DNA of 64,000 nt from JBEIGE01 sp040382055 (GTDB lineage: Bacteria; Pseudomonadota; Gammaproteobacteria; Burkholderiales; Burkholderiaceae_C): contig JBEIGE010000015.1 of NCBI GenBank assembly GCA_040382055.1, positions 8,260 through 72,259 of the forward strand, written 5' to 3'. Positions 7,589 to 14,714 of the stretch are shown here, one piece after another. The translations under genes were made by a program, and so were the position numbers. Position 1 is the stretch's first letter, and every line of letters begins with the position of its first letter. Below the pieces are notes generated by a model. That model did not search any database, was not told the DNA's origin, and worked only from the letters and a program-made list of their open reading frames with translations.

Positions 7589-8188
7589 ATGCCTACACAA
7601 TCAAGAAACACAACCGCGCTTGTCAAAGCAGCCATAAGCCCGCAAGCCTTGGGCGGGAGGATTATGGAAATCCGTGGCCAACGGGTTCTACTGGACTCGG
7701 ACTTGGCCGACCTCTATGAGGTAGACACCAAGCGGCTCAACGAACAGGTCAAGCGCAATGCCGATCGGTTTCCAGAGGACTTCATGTTTCAGCTTTCGCC
7801 CGAAGAGTTTGCCAACTTGAAGTCGCAATTTGCGACTTCAAGTTGGGGTGGCAAGCGTAAGCTGCCCAATGCATTTACCGAACACGGGGCCATCATGGCT
7901 GCCAGCGTGCTCAATTCCAAGCGCGCAGTGGATATGAGCGTTTACGTAGTGCGCGCCTTTGTTCAACTGCGCGAACTGTTGTCATCGCAAAAATTGCTGG
8001 CTGAGCAAATAACCAAGCTAGAACGACGCGTAGGCCACCACGACAACTCCCTGGCCACGATTATCGACACTCTACGCAGCCTGATGGAGAAGCCAGAACC
8101 ATCCAAGCGCGGCATCGGATTCACAGCCAAATGGGGTGCTGATAAACCACCTGCAGCCTCTAAATCTGCAAAAAAATCTTCGAGCTAA
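7589..8188 (+). CDS. ORF6N domain protein
   Basis: A 199-residue protein with an N-terminal ORF6N domain (about 25-115). Characteristic motifs are RGQRVLLDSDLADLYEVDTKRLNEQVKRN, FPEDFMFQLSPEE, then SSWGGKRKLPNAFTEHGAIM. ORF6N is a DNA-binding domain found in phage antirepressor-like proteins and widely in bacteria. A helical segment (130-170) follows, then a lysine/serine-rich tail ending AKKSSS. The coding sequence holds a perfect 35-nt palindrome at 7812-7846, over the conserved SQFATSSWGG motif. Probably a transcriptional or phage-related regulator; targets unknown. Confidence 0.82.
   Translation: MPTQSRNTTALVKAAISPQALGGRIMEIRGQRVLLDSDLADLYEVDTKRLNEQVKRNADRFPEDFMFQLSPEEFANLKSQFATSSWGGKRKLPNAFTEHGAIMAASVLNSKRAVDMSVYVVRAFVQLRELLSSQKLLAEQITKLERRVGHHDNSLATIIDTLRSLMEKPEPSKRGIGFTAKWGADKPPAASKSAKKSSS
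7812..7846. repeat. Perfect 17-bp inverted repeat inside the ORF6N gene
   Basis: Arms 7812-7828 (ccaacttgaagtcgcaa) and 7830-7846 are exact reverse complements around a single central T at 7829. It encodes the conserved NLKSQFATSSWGG stretch, so the palindrome and the protein motif coincide. It could form a hairpin in the mRNA or a cruciform, or be a binding site for the protein itself. Confidence 0.9.
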
Positions 8189-8258
8189 AGCATTCCGTTA
8201 AGGTGGAACAAAATAATTTTCTTTGCGCTTAACCGTTTCCAACCTCTTTGAAGCTCCC

Positions 8259-8474
8259 ATGTCCCAAACTTCTGAAGCGTTAACCGCCCAAGTTGCAAAG
8301 CTGCCCCCAAAAGAGCGCATAGAACTGGTGGAGCGCATTCTGGACAGTCTGGATCAACCCGACGCATCGCTGGACGCGCTGTGGGTCAAGGAAGCGGATG
8401 ACCGGCTGGCCGCTTACCGGCGCGGTGAAATCAAGGCTATGGCATTGGCGGATGTGATTGCCAAATCTTTCTAA
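8259..8474 (+). CDS. Addiction-module antitoxin of the Unstab_antitox family (PF09720-like), no toxin nearby
   Basis: A 71-residue protein starting at ATG 8259. It shows the family pattern VAKLPPKERIELVERILDSLD followed by LDALWVKEADDRLAAYRRGEIKAM and a C-terminal ALADVIAKSF. Such proteins normally precede a RelE/ParE toxin gene by a few bases. Here the next gene is alkC-like, 28 bp downstream, and no ParE-like frame is visible. It is an orphan antitoxin or has lost its toxin. An in-frame start at 8223 is possible but adds a segment not seen in the family. Confidence 0.82.
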   Translation: MSQTSEALTAQVAKLPPKERIELVERILDSLDQPDASLDALWVKEADDRLAAYRRGEIKAMALADVIAKSF

Positions 8475-8502
8475 GCCTGGCCCGTGCAACTAAACTGCCC
8501 CA

Positions 8503-9618
8503 ATGGCAGAACCCCTCATTGCCCAATATGGTCCAGACGTGCCCCAGGCCATTGCGCGCATGGTCAAGGCAGTTCATCCGCGTTTTGATGCGGATGCTTT
8601 TTTGCACGATGTACTTTCCGGCTATGAAGCGCTGGCATTAATGCCGCGTGGCAAGCATATTGCCAGGGCACTGCACCGCCATCTGCCCGCCGCCTATCCT
8701 GAAGCGCTGGGCATTCTGCTGGCCTCTGCCGGGCAAGCGCACGGGCGTGATCCCGGGCTTTCGCTCGCATCCTTTTTGTTTTTGCCGCACACAGTGTTTG
8801 TGGCCGAATTCGGATTGGGGCATTTTGAACTGTCGATGCAGGCGCAACATGCGCTGACCCAGCGGTTTACGGCAGAGTTCAGCATCCGGCCCTTTTTACA
8901 AAAACACACGCAGGCAACGCTGGAGCGTCTGAGGGATTGGACGCAGGACCCGAGTGAACATGTGCGCCGGCTGGTCTCCGAAGGCACGCGGCCCAGGTTG
9001 CCCTGGGCCTCGCGTCTGCCCGCTTTTCAGCGTGATCCCACGCCGGTACTGGCCTTGCTGGAGCGACTGAAAGACGACCCCGCGCTGTATGTGCGGCGCT
9101 CGGTGGCCAACAACCTCAACGACATAGGCAAAGACCACCCGGATGTTCTGGCCAAAACGGCCAGCAAATGGCTAAAGAACGCAAGGCCGGAGCGGCAGTG
9201 GGTGGTGCAGCATGCCTTGCGCTCTGCGCTCAAGCGCGGCGAGCCGGGCGCGCTTGCCGCCCTGGGGTTTGGCGCAGGGGCGGATGTGCTGATTGGCCAG
9301 CCCGGCATTGCGCCACAACGCGCAGTCATTGGAGGCAAGGTGGCGGTAGCCTTTGAGGTGACCAACACCACGGCCAAGCCGCAGCGGGTGCTGGTGGACT
9401 TTGCTGTGCATTACATCAAGGCCAATGGCGGCAGCCGTGCCAAGGTTTTCAAGCTCAAAACACTGGATCTGGCACCGCATGAAACCCAACGCGTGGGCAA
9501 GCAGATATCGCTGGCCGAAATGACCACACGCAAACACTACGCCGGGCCGCACCGGGTCGATGTCATTCTGAATGGTCGCAGCCAGTTGCTGGGTAGTTTT
9601 GACCTGAGCGCGAGCTGA
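8503..9618 (+). CDS. AlkC-type DNA alkylation repair protein
   Basis: A 371-residue HEAT-like-repeat DNA glycosylase of the AlkC/AlkD superfamily, which excises cationic alkylbases such as 3-methyladenine without base flipping. Residues about 1-250 are HEAT-like helical repeats, including FQRDPTPVLALLERLKDDPALYVRRSVANNLNDIGKDHPD. Residues about 265-371 form a beta-rich, immunoglobulin-like C-terminal domain beginning at AVIGGKVAVAFEVTNT, as found in the longer AlkC subgroup. GC-rich and host-like in codon use. It stands alone; no ada or alkA is adjacent. Confidence 0.8.
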   Translation: MAEPLIAQYGPDVPQAIARMVKAVHPRFDADAFLHDVLSGYEALALMPRGKHIARALHRHLPAAYPEALGILLASAGQAHGRDPGLSLASFLFLPHTVFVAEFGLGHFELSMQAQHALTQRFTAEFSIRPFLQKHTQATLERLRDWTQDPSEHVRRLVSEGTRPRLPWASRLPAFQRDPTPVLALLERLKDDPALYVRRSVANNLNDIGKDHPDVLAKTASKWLKNARPERQWVVQHALRSALKRGEPGALAALGFGAGADVLIGQPGIAPQRAVIGGKVAVAFEVTNTTAKPQRVLVDFAVHYIKANGGSRAKVFKLKTLDLAPHETQRVGKQISLAEMTTRKHYAGPHRVDVILNGRSQLLGSFDLSAS

Positions 9619-9756
9619 AAATCGCTCAGCGATTCCTTTGGCCCCGAGGCATAGGCGGGTCTGCCGCGCATACCAGTGCTCGCCATGCCCCGCCGCAAAC
9701 ACCATCTCGTCTATGGTGTTGAATGTGCCCGGGAAACTGGGGGAAGCACAGATAAT
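9619..9756. other. 138 bp without a recognised gene
   Basis: Part of a 350-bp stretch (9619-9968) without an intact gene. It lies between the AlkC-like stop codon and the second DUF2442/glnS-like repeat. No frame of useful length with a start codon gives a familiar protein on either strand, and no strong hairpin was seen. It may be a remnant of a lost gene, possibly another module of the accessory region. Confidence 0.5.
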
Positions 9757-9930
9757 TCTGTCGCGGGCCTGTTGGCAGGCCAACCCGATTTGACGCGCCG
9801 CGGCACCCAACAGACCGCGTAGTTCAACCCAACAGGTCAGTTCTCCTACCTGCAGTGCACCCATACATTGCCCAAAACCAATCAGGTATTGAACCTGGCG
9901 GTGGGGTTGAAGGGTAGTTGGGGGAAGTAA
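9757..9930 (+). repeat. Repeat R2: DUF2442 3' fragment plus glnS-like tail (glnS copy D at 9886-9930)
   Basis: About 174 bp homologous to 5463-5637. The first 66 bp encode the C-terminal VAGLLAGQPDLTRRGTQQ of a DUF2442 protein, ended by a stop and with no start, so this is a gene fragment. The last 45 bp (gtattgaacctggcggtggg onward, stop taa at 9928-9930) match the glnS 3' end and keep the frame NLAVGLKGSWGK over the last 12 codons. It lies 38 bp before the MNT gene. Confidence 0.9.
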
Positions 9931-9968
9931 AGTGCCTAAAGCTTGTGATTTTCAATAGAATCCAATCG

Positions 9969-10313
9969 ATGACTCCGTCCCAACTTTCAGCAGAAACGCT
10001 TTCAGCCACACGCGCTTTTGCTGCGCGCGTTGCCAAGGTGTATCCGACGCAGAAAGCCATTCTTTTTGGCAGCCGTGCCCGCGGTACAGCACACGAAGAA
10101 AGCGATGCCGATGTGGCAGTCATTCTTTTGGGCAAGGCAGGGCATTTCGTCAAAACCAAAATGGCAATGAGTGACATTGCCTACGACATACTTTTGGACA
10201 CCGGCATTCGCATCCAGCCCTTGCCTGTCTGGGAGTATGAATGGGCTCATCCTGAGAGTTATTCAAACCCGCACTTGCTACGCAATATTGCAATTGAAGG
10301 CATTGCCTTGTGA
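9969..10313 (+). CDS. MNT-type nucleotidyltransferase domain protein (putative antitoxin)
   Basis: A 114-residue minimal nucleotidyltransferase. The signature GSRARGTAHEESDADVAVILLG carries the GS and DxD motif (SDADV) of the pol-beta fold. MNT proteins act as antitoxins by adding AMP to a HEPN ribonuclease encoded next to them. The start ATG 9969 gives the standard length; an upstream in-frame start would run into the repeat. It overlaps the truncated HEPN frame at GTGA (10310-10313). Confidence 0.8.
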   Translation: MTPSQLSAETLSATRAFAARVAKVYPTQKAILFGSRARGTAHEESDADVAVILLGKAGHFVKTKMAMSDIAYDILLDTGIRIQPLPVWEYEWAHPESYSNPHLLRNIAIEGIAL

Positions 10314-10528
10314 ATGCGGCTGATTTAATGGTCAAGGCACATCGTGCTTTGACGAGCGCACAGAAACTTCTACAGGACGGCGATGGCGACGGTGCCTGCA
10401 ATCGCGCCTATTACGCCATGTTTGATGCGGCACTTGGAGCCCTTCAACCGATTGCCCACGGCACCGCTGGCCGTACTTACGTGAAAGAAGCAGAACAATG
10501 GCAAAAGCTAAAACGCCTCGTCCAGTAA
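10310..10528 (+). pseudogene. Truncated HEPN domain protein (toxin remnant)
   Basis: The first ~47 residues match HEPN proteins of MNT/HEPN modules: KAHRALTSAQKLLQDGDGDGACNRAYYAMFDAA is the family's typical first helix pair. After LGALQPI the similarity stops and the frame continues with an unrelated AHGTAGRTYVKEAEQW tail, ending at 72 residues rather than about 130. The C-terminal Rx4-6H catalytic motif is therefore absent, so ribonuclease activity is unlikely. The start is GTG 10310, or ATG 10328. Probably broken by recombination at about 10450. Confidence 0.7.
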
Positions 10529-10686
10529 AACGCGCTCCAGCAGCACGAGCTGCCAGCGAACAGCAAAGAATCGACCAGGCACTCAAGCAAGCAAGCAAAC
10601 ACGCCAAGCAATCGCTTGCCCTCGAAGGTTTGCAGCTGCCAACGCAGAGTTGGCACGGCACTGCGATTCGGCATCCAGCCGTCTGA
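10498..10686 (+). CDS. Small basic hypothetical protein
   Basis: A 62-residue frame from ATG 10498, overlapping the end of the truncated HEPN frame. It is rich in lysine, arginine and alanine (KTPRPVKRAPAARAASEQQR), then ALKQASKHAKQSLALEGLQLP. I recognise no family. It lies exactly where the HEPN gene was disrupted, so it could be a real small gene brought in by the same event, or chance coding. Confidence 0.3.
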   Translation: MAKAKTPRPVKRAPAARAASEQQRIDQALKQASKHAKQSLALEGLQLPTQSWHGTAIRHPAV

Positions 10687-10791
10687 TCTGTGAATATCTC
10701 GTGCGACCAAGCCACAGATTCGCTCTACATTTAAATACTCTCTCAGTCTCCAAGCTGTCCAAAGATCAGTAACTGGCAGCTTGACCCTAAC

Positions 10792-10817
10792 ACCCTGATA
10801 GCTGCTGCCATCAGGGT
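10792..10817 (+). terminator. Stem-loop with 8-bp arms
   Basis: ACCCTGAT and ATCAGGGT arms around a 10-nt loop, in the 194-bp gap (10687-10880) before the GST gene. No long T-run follows, so it is only a possible terminator. The rest of that gap shows nothing I can identify beyond the likely GST promoter region. Confidence 0.4.
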
Positions 10818-10880
10818 TTCGTGCGTTTCAGGTGACAAGCCTAAAATGCAGTCCCTCCCCTCAATTGTTCAATACCCACC

Positions 10881-11501
10881 ATGCCCCACATCAAACTCTC
10901 TTACTTCGACATGAACGGCGGCCGTGCCGAGCCGGTTCGCCTGGCTTTGGCCATAGGCGGCATTGCTTTCGAAGACCACCGCTTTAGCTTTGCCGAGCTT
11001 GCCGACGTGCGCAAGACCGCGCCGTTTGGACAAGTGCCCGTGCTCTTGGTAGACGGTGTGCAAGTCACCCAGTGCGATGCCATGCTGCGCTATGCGGGCA
11101 AGCTCTCTGGCCTGTACCCGAGCGATGCTTTTCAGGCGCTTCGCTGTGACGAAGTGGCCTATGTGGTGGAAGAGGCCAGTGCCAAACTGGGGCCGACCTT
11201 TCGCCTGACGGGCGAGGCGCAAAAGGCAGCGCGCACAGCCCTGGTTGAAGGCTCCATGCCGGTTTACCTGAAGTGGTTGCAGACCCAACTGCTGGGCCAA
11301 GGTGGTGACTACTTCATTGAAAACCGCTTGACCGTGGCCGACCTGAAAGTTTTTATTGATGTGCGGGGCCTGAACTCTGGCCGCCTGGACCATATCCCCA
11401 AAGATTTGGTTGAACAGGTTGCGCCTGCCCTCAATGCCCATGCCAACCGCATTGCCAACTTGCCAACCGTTCAGGCGTATTACGCCAAGTTTGCAAGCTA
11501 A
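10881..11501 (+). CDS. Glutathione S-transferase family protein (sigma-like)
   Basis: A 206-residue cytosolic GST. The N-terminal thioredoxin fold begins HIKLSYFDMNGGRAEPVRLA, where Y8 corresponds to the catalytic tyrosine of sigma-class enzymes. The cis-proline motif QVPVL is at 51-55. The glutathione-binding QS pair is replaced by QC (64-65), a visible deviation. An all-helical C-terminal domain follows. It probably conjugates glutathione to electrophiles; the adjacent ene-reductase, 16 bp downstream, also handles electrophilic compounds, so the two may be co-expressed. Confidence 0.88.
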   Translation: MPHIKLSYFDMNGGRAEPVRLALAIGGIAFEDHRFSFAELADVRKTAPFGQVPVLLVDGVQVTQCDAMLRYAGKLSGLYPSDAFQALRCDEVAYVVEEASAKLGPTFRLTGEAQKAARTALVEGSMPVYLKWLQTQLLGQGGDYFIENRLTVADLKVFIDVRGLNSGRLDHIPKDLVEQVAPALNAHANRIANLPTVQAYYAKFAS

Positions 11502-11517
11502 CACCCTGGAACCCTAC

Positions 11518-12582
11518 ATGTTATTTACCCCCCTGCAAGTCGGCCGTCTTACCCTTCCCAACCGCATCTTGCTCGCCCCGCTCACGCGCACCCGCGCAGG
11601 TACAGAGCACATGCCCAACGACCTGATGGCCGAGTACTACGCCCAGCGCGCCAGTGGTGGCCTGCTGATTACCGAGTGCACCATGGTTGCGCCAAATACC
11701 TCGGCCTTTATTGCCGAGCCGGGCATTTATTCCGACGCGCAGATTGAGGCCTGGAAAAAGGTGACCAGCGCTGTTCACGCCAAGGGCGGGCGCATCTTCA
11801 TGCAGATCTGGCACGCGGGCCGCGCAGCGCACCCGGACATCTATAACGGCGTGGCAACCGTGTCGTCCAGCGCTCACGCCATCGAGGGTGAAATTCATAC
11901 GCCCAAGGGCAAGGTGCCACACGCGGTTCCCCATGCCTTGAGCGCAGACGAGATTGCGGCCATCGTTGCCGCTTTTGCCCAGGGTGCCAAAAATGCCATT
12001 GCTGCAGGGTTTGATGGCGTGGAGGTGCATGGTGCCAACGGCTACCTGATAGACCAGTTTTTGCGTGATGGTGCCAACCTGCGCACCGATGGCTACGGGG
12101 GTTCGCTGGACCACCGCGCACGCTTCCTGTTTGAAGTGTTAACCGCCGTCTGTGCCGCCATTGGCGCTGACCGCGTTGGCCTGCGTCTGTCGCCTGTGAA
12201 CAGCTACAACAGCATGAAAGACAGCGACCCATTGGCCTACATTGGCTTTCTGGCTGAAAAGCTCAATGCCTTCAAGCTGGCCTACCTGCATGTGATGCGC
12301 GCCGATTTTTTTGGTATCCAGAAGGCCGATGTCATGCCGGTTGCCCGCGAGAAATACACCGGTGTTTTGATCGGCAATATGGGCTACACCCCGCAAGAGG
12401 CCGAACAAGCCATTGTCGAAGGCAAGCTCGACGCGGTGGCTTTTGGCACCGCCTTCCTGGCCAACCCCGACCTGCCGGAGCGCATCTTGCAAAATGCGCC
12501 GCTCAATGCCCCTGACTCCACCACCTTCTACACCCCAGGCCCCAAGGGATATACCGATTACCCCAGCCTGCAAAAGGCTTGA
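11518..12582 (+). CDS. nemA: Old-yellow-enzyme family alkene reductase (NemA-like)
   Basis: A 354-residue FMN TIM-barrel. It begins LFTPLQVGRLTLPNRILLAPLTRTRA, which is the usual N-terminus of N-ethylmaleimide/xenobiotic reductases. It has QIWHAGRAAHPDI, then VEVHGANGYLIDQFL with the substrate-binding H-x-x-N, and GYGGSLDHRARF. It uses NAD(P)H to reduce activated C=C bonds or nitro groups. Start ATG 11518 removes a 36-codon extension that would overlap the GST gene. Confidence 0.9.
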   Translation: MLFTPLQVGRLTLPNRILLAPLTRTRAGTEHMPNDLMAEYYAQRASGGLLITECTMVAPNTSAFIAEPGIYSDAQIEAWKKVTSAVHAKGGRIFMQIWHAGRAAHPDIYNGVATVSSSAHAIEGEIHTPKGKVPHAVPHALSADEIAAIVAAFAQGAKNAIAAGFDGVEVHGANGYLIDQFLRDGANLRTDGYGGSLDHRARFLFEVLTAVCAAIGADRVGLRLSPVNSYNSMKDSDPLAYIGFLAEKLNAFKLAYLHVMRADFFGIQKADVMPVAREKYTGVLIGNMGYTPQEAEQAIVEGKLDAVAFGTAFLANPDLPERILQNAPLNAPDSTTFYTPGPKGYTDYPSLQKA

Positions 12583-12584
12583 TA

Positions 12585-12601
12585 GCTATATTTACCATAG
12601 C
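12585..12601. repeat. Short hairpin variant (GCTAT/ATAGC)
   Basis: A 17-nt inverted repeat with 5-bp arms two bases after the nemA stop codon, between convergent genes. It has the same layout (5+7+5) as the GCTAC/GTAGC elements at 4961, 7539 and 25623, with a changed last base pair. It may end both transcripts. Confidence 0.45.
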
Positions 12602-12611
12602 AAACACAGAT

Positions 12612-13283
12612 TTAGCCTAATCCCATCTCATGGAAGACGCGAATGGCGGCGTAGGCGTCGTTGGCGGCATAAATGAGCTGGGCTTCGGTCAACTGCGGAT
12701 TGGCCCAGTTGCTGGTGGCGGCCTTTTTCGATTTGATGAACCGCTGGTTGAATAGCACCGCCACTGCGCCTTTCACCCCCATGTCTTTGCGGTAGCCGCG
12801 CTGGTGAAAAACAGTGTTGAGTTCAAGAATGCCTTGCGGCTCGACGGCCAGTTTGTTCAGGATGCGCTTGCGGTCATCCCCCAAGCCAAAACCGGCTTTG
12901 GCAATACCTTCAAAAGCCATCAGCCTGGCTGCCACATCGCGGCAGTGCGGGTCATGCAGCTGGAACACCCATGCGCACGCCAGCGATGACAGCTGCAACA
13001 CATGGGGTCCGTCAGAGACCTCACCCACCTTGAACGTGGGCTTGGATTCTGTGTCAAAACCCCAGGCCGGGGTATCCCTGAGTGCTGCAAATGCCTCGTT
13101 GGCCCTGGCAGCGGTGTTGACCAGCACAATGCGGTCCAGCCCCAGACGCTCAAAGGGCTCCAACAGGGCAATGGCGTCTTTGTCCGGAGTGGGGTGGCGG
13201 CTGTTGTCGCGGTAGGGAGCGCGGTTATCTTGACGGCTGCTGCCATCCTGAGGGCTTGGGGAATTGGTGTTGGGTGGTTCCAT
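12612..13283 (-). CDS. 3'-5' exonuclease domain protein (RNase D/DnaQ-like fold)
   Basis: A 223-residue DEDD-type exonuclease. Exo I is WGFDTESKPTF (catalytic D and E), Exo II lies near LMAFEGIAKAGFGLGDD, and Exo III is QLIYAANDAYAAIRVF (Y-x3-D). This points to a DEDDy enzyme acting on RNA or DNA 3' ends, resembling the exonuclease domain of WRN/RNase D without an HRDC domain. The N-terminal 45 residues are polar and low in complexity. Start ATG 13283 is 33 bp from the divergent methyltransferase start. Confidence 0.85.
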   Translation of the reverse strand: MEPPNTNSPSPQDGSSRQDNRAPYRDNSRHPTPDKDAIALLEPFERLGLDRIVLVNTAARANEAFAALRDTPAWGFDTESKPTFKVGEVSDGPHVLQLSSLACAWVFQLHDPHCRDVAARLMAFEGIAKAGFGLGDDRKRILNKLAVEPQGILELNTVFHQRGYRKDMGVKGAVAVLFNQRFIKSKKAATSNWANPQLTEAQLIYAANDAYAAIRVFHEMGLG

Positions 13284-13316
13284 GCTCGTATCATCCTTCA
13301 ATCGAACCACACCATC

Positions 13317-13940
13317 ATGCAAGTACCCGACTTCAGCCCCGCAGCCGAGCGCAACAAGCAAGCCATTCTGGACAAGTTGCTTCAGGTTCTGCCCGAAACT
13401 GGCCACATGCTGGAGATTGCCTCTGGCACCGGCCAGCATGCCGTCTGGTTTGCGCAGGCGATGCCACTCTGGACCTGGCAGCCCACCGATCACGCATCCA
13501 ACGCACTCTGTACCATAGCTGCACGGCTGGCCCACCATGGTCTTGGCAACCTCAAACAACCCCGGCTGCTTGACGTGATGTCTGAACACTGGCTTGCGGA
13601 CGATGCCCAGAACACCCAGCCGCTGTTTGACGCGGTCTTTTGCGCCAACATGCTGCACATTGCGCCCTGGGCCACCTGCGCCGCCCTGATGCGCGGAGCC
13701 AGTCGCCACCTTCACGCCAACGGCATGCTCATCACCTACGGGCCTTACCTGGAAGACGAGGTCAGCACCTCGCCGGGCAACCTGGCGTTTATCCAAAGCC
13801 TGCGCGAACAAAATCCGAGTTGGGGAATTCGCAGACGCGAAGACCTTGAACAACAAGCCGCTGCGTACGCGCTGCGCCTGACACAAAGACACCCCATGCC
13901 GGCAAACAATCTGTTGCTGGTCTGGCAACGCAACCCTTGA
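13317..13940 (+). CDS. DUF938 family SAM-dependent methyltransferase
   Basis: A 207-residue protein of the DUF938 group. It starts QVPDFSPAAERNKQAILDKL. The SAM-binding glycine motif is MLEIASGTGQHAVWFAQ (about 32-48), then WQPTDHAS, and a family-specific YGPYLEDEVSTSPGNLAFIQSL. The substrate is unknown. ATG 13317 gives the usual family start; a longer frame would overlap the divergent exonuclease. The stop lies 20 bp before the dehalogenase start. Confidence 0.85.
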   Translation: MQVPDFSPAAERNKQAILDKLLQVLPETGHMLEIASGTGQHAVWFAQAMPLWTWQPTDHASNALCTIAARLAHHGLGNLKQPRLLDVMSEHWLADDAQNTQPLFDAVFCANMLHIAPWATCAALMRGASRHLHANGMLITYGPYLEDEVSTSPGNLAFIQSLREQNPSWGIRRREDLEQQAAAYALRLTQRHPMPANNLLLVWQRNP

Positions 13941-13960
13941 TTACAACTTCAACAATCCCT

Positions 13961-14686
13961 ATGCAACAAACCATCACCCCCAACGCTTCACACCCATTGC
14001 CGAAAATTCTGGCCTTCGATGTTTTTGGCACGGTGGTTGACTGGCACGGCGGCATTGCCCGCGAAGCCCAGGCCCTGATGCCTGGCCTGGACGGCGACGC
14101 CTTCGCGCTGGCCTGGCGGGCCGGTTATCAGCCCGCCATGAGCCGGGTGAGGTCGGGCGAACTGGGCTGGACACTGATCGACGACCTGCACCGGCTGATC
14201 CTGGACCAAATCCTGCCGCAATTTGGCATGAGCCATTTGACCGAAGCGCAAAAACAGCACCTCAACAAGGCCTGGCACCGCCTCAACCCCTGGCCCGATG
14301 TGGTGCAAGGGCTGCAACGCCTCAAATGCCGCCACATGATCTGCACCATGTCCAACGGCAACATCGGCCTGCTGGCCGACATGGCCAAACATGGCCAGCT
14401 GCCCTGGGATTGCATTTTGTCCGCCGAGGTTTTTCGTGCCTACAAACCCGACCCCGCAACCTACCTTGGGGTAGCCAAGGTCTTTGATGTGCTGCCCGCT
14501 GAAGTCATGCTGGTGGCCGCCCATCAGGAAGACTTGGCAGCCGCACGGGCCTGTGGCCTGCAAACCGCCTACATCGAGCGCCCCGCAGAGTTTGGGGCCA
14601 AGCGGCCCAAAGATGTGTCACCCGACCCGGCCAATACCTTTCATGCCAAAGACTTTCTGGCTTTGGCCGAGCAACTGGGCTGTTGA
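13961..14686 (+). CDS. Haloacid dehalogenase type II (L-2-haloacid dehalogenase-like)
   Basis: A 241-residue HAD-superfamily hydrolase. Motif I is ILAFDVFGTVVDWHG, with the nucleophilic aspartate; motif II serine is in CTMSNGNIGLL; motif III lysine is in VFRAYKPDPATYLG; motif IV is replaced by VMLVAAHQEDLAAARACGL. This layout is typical of type II dehalogenases, which hydrolyse L-2-haloacids, though many homologues act on other substrates. Start ATG 13961 is preferred over TTG 13937, which would overlap the methyltransferase. Confidence 0.85.
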   Translation: MQQTITPNASHPLPKILAFDVFGTVVDWHGGIAREAQALMPGLDGDAFALAWRAGYQPAMSRVRSGELGWTLIDDLHRLILDQILPQFGMSHLTEAQKQHLNKAWHRLNPWPDVVQGLQRLKCRHMICTMSNGNIGLLADMAKHGQLPWDCILSAEVFRAYKPDPATYLGVAKVFDVLPAEVMLVAAHQEDLAAARACGLQTAYIERPAEFGAKRPKDVSPDPANTFHAKDFLALAEQLGC

Positions 14687-14714
14687 GACCTAAAGTGCAA
14701 TATTGGAGTATTAA

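Noticed and set aside
9172..9864. A 230-codon minus-strand frame
   Set aside because: Most of it is antisense to the AlkC-like gene and the DUF2442 fragment, with no recognisable domain.
2237..9930. An integron-type cassette array
   Set aside because: Repeats between modules suggested attC sites, but they are coding-derived glnS tails without the attC inverted core, and no integron integrase is present.
12612..13928. A 438-residue minus-strand protein spanning the exonuclease and the methyltransferase region
   Set aside because: Only the last 223 residues are exonuclease-like; the N-terminal part is antisense to a clear DUF938 methyltransferase.
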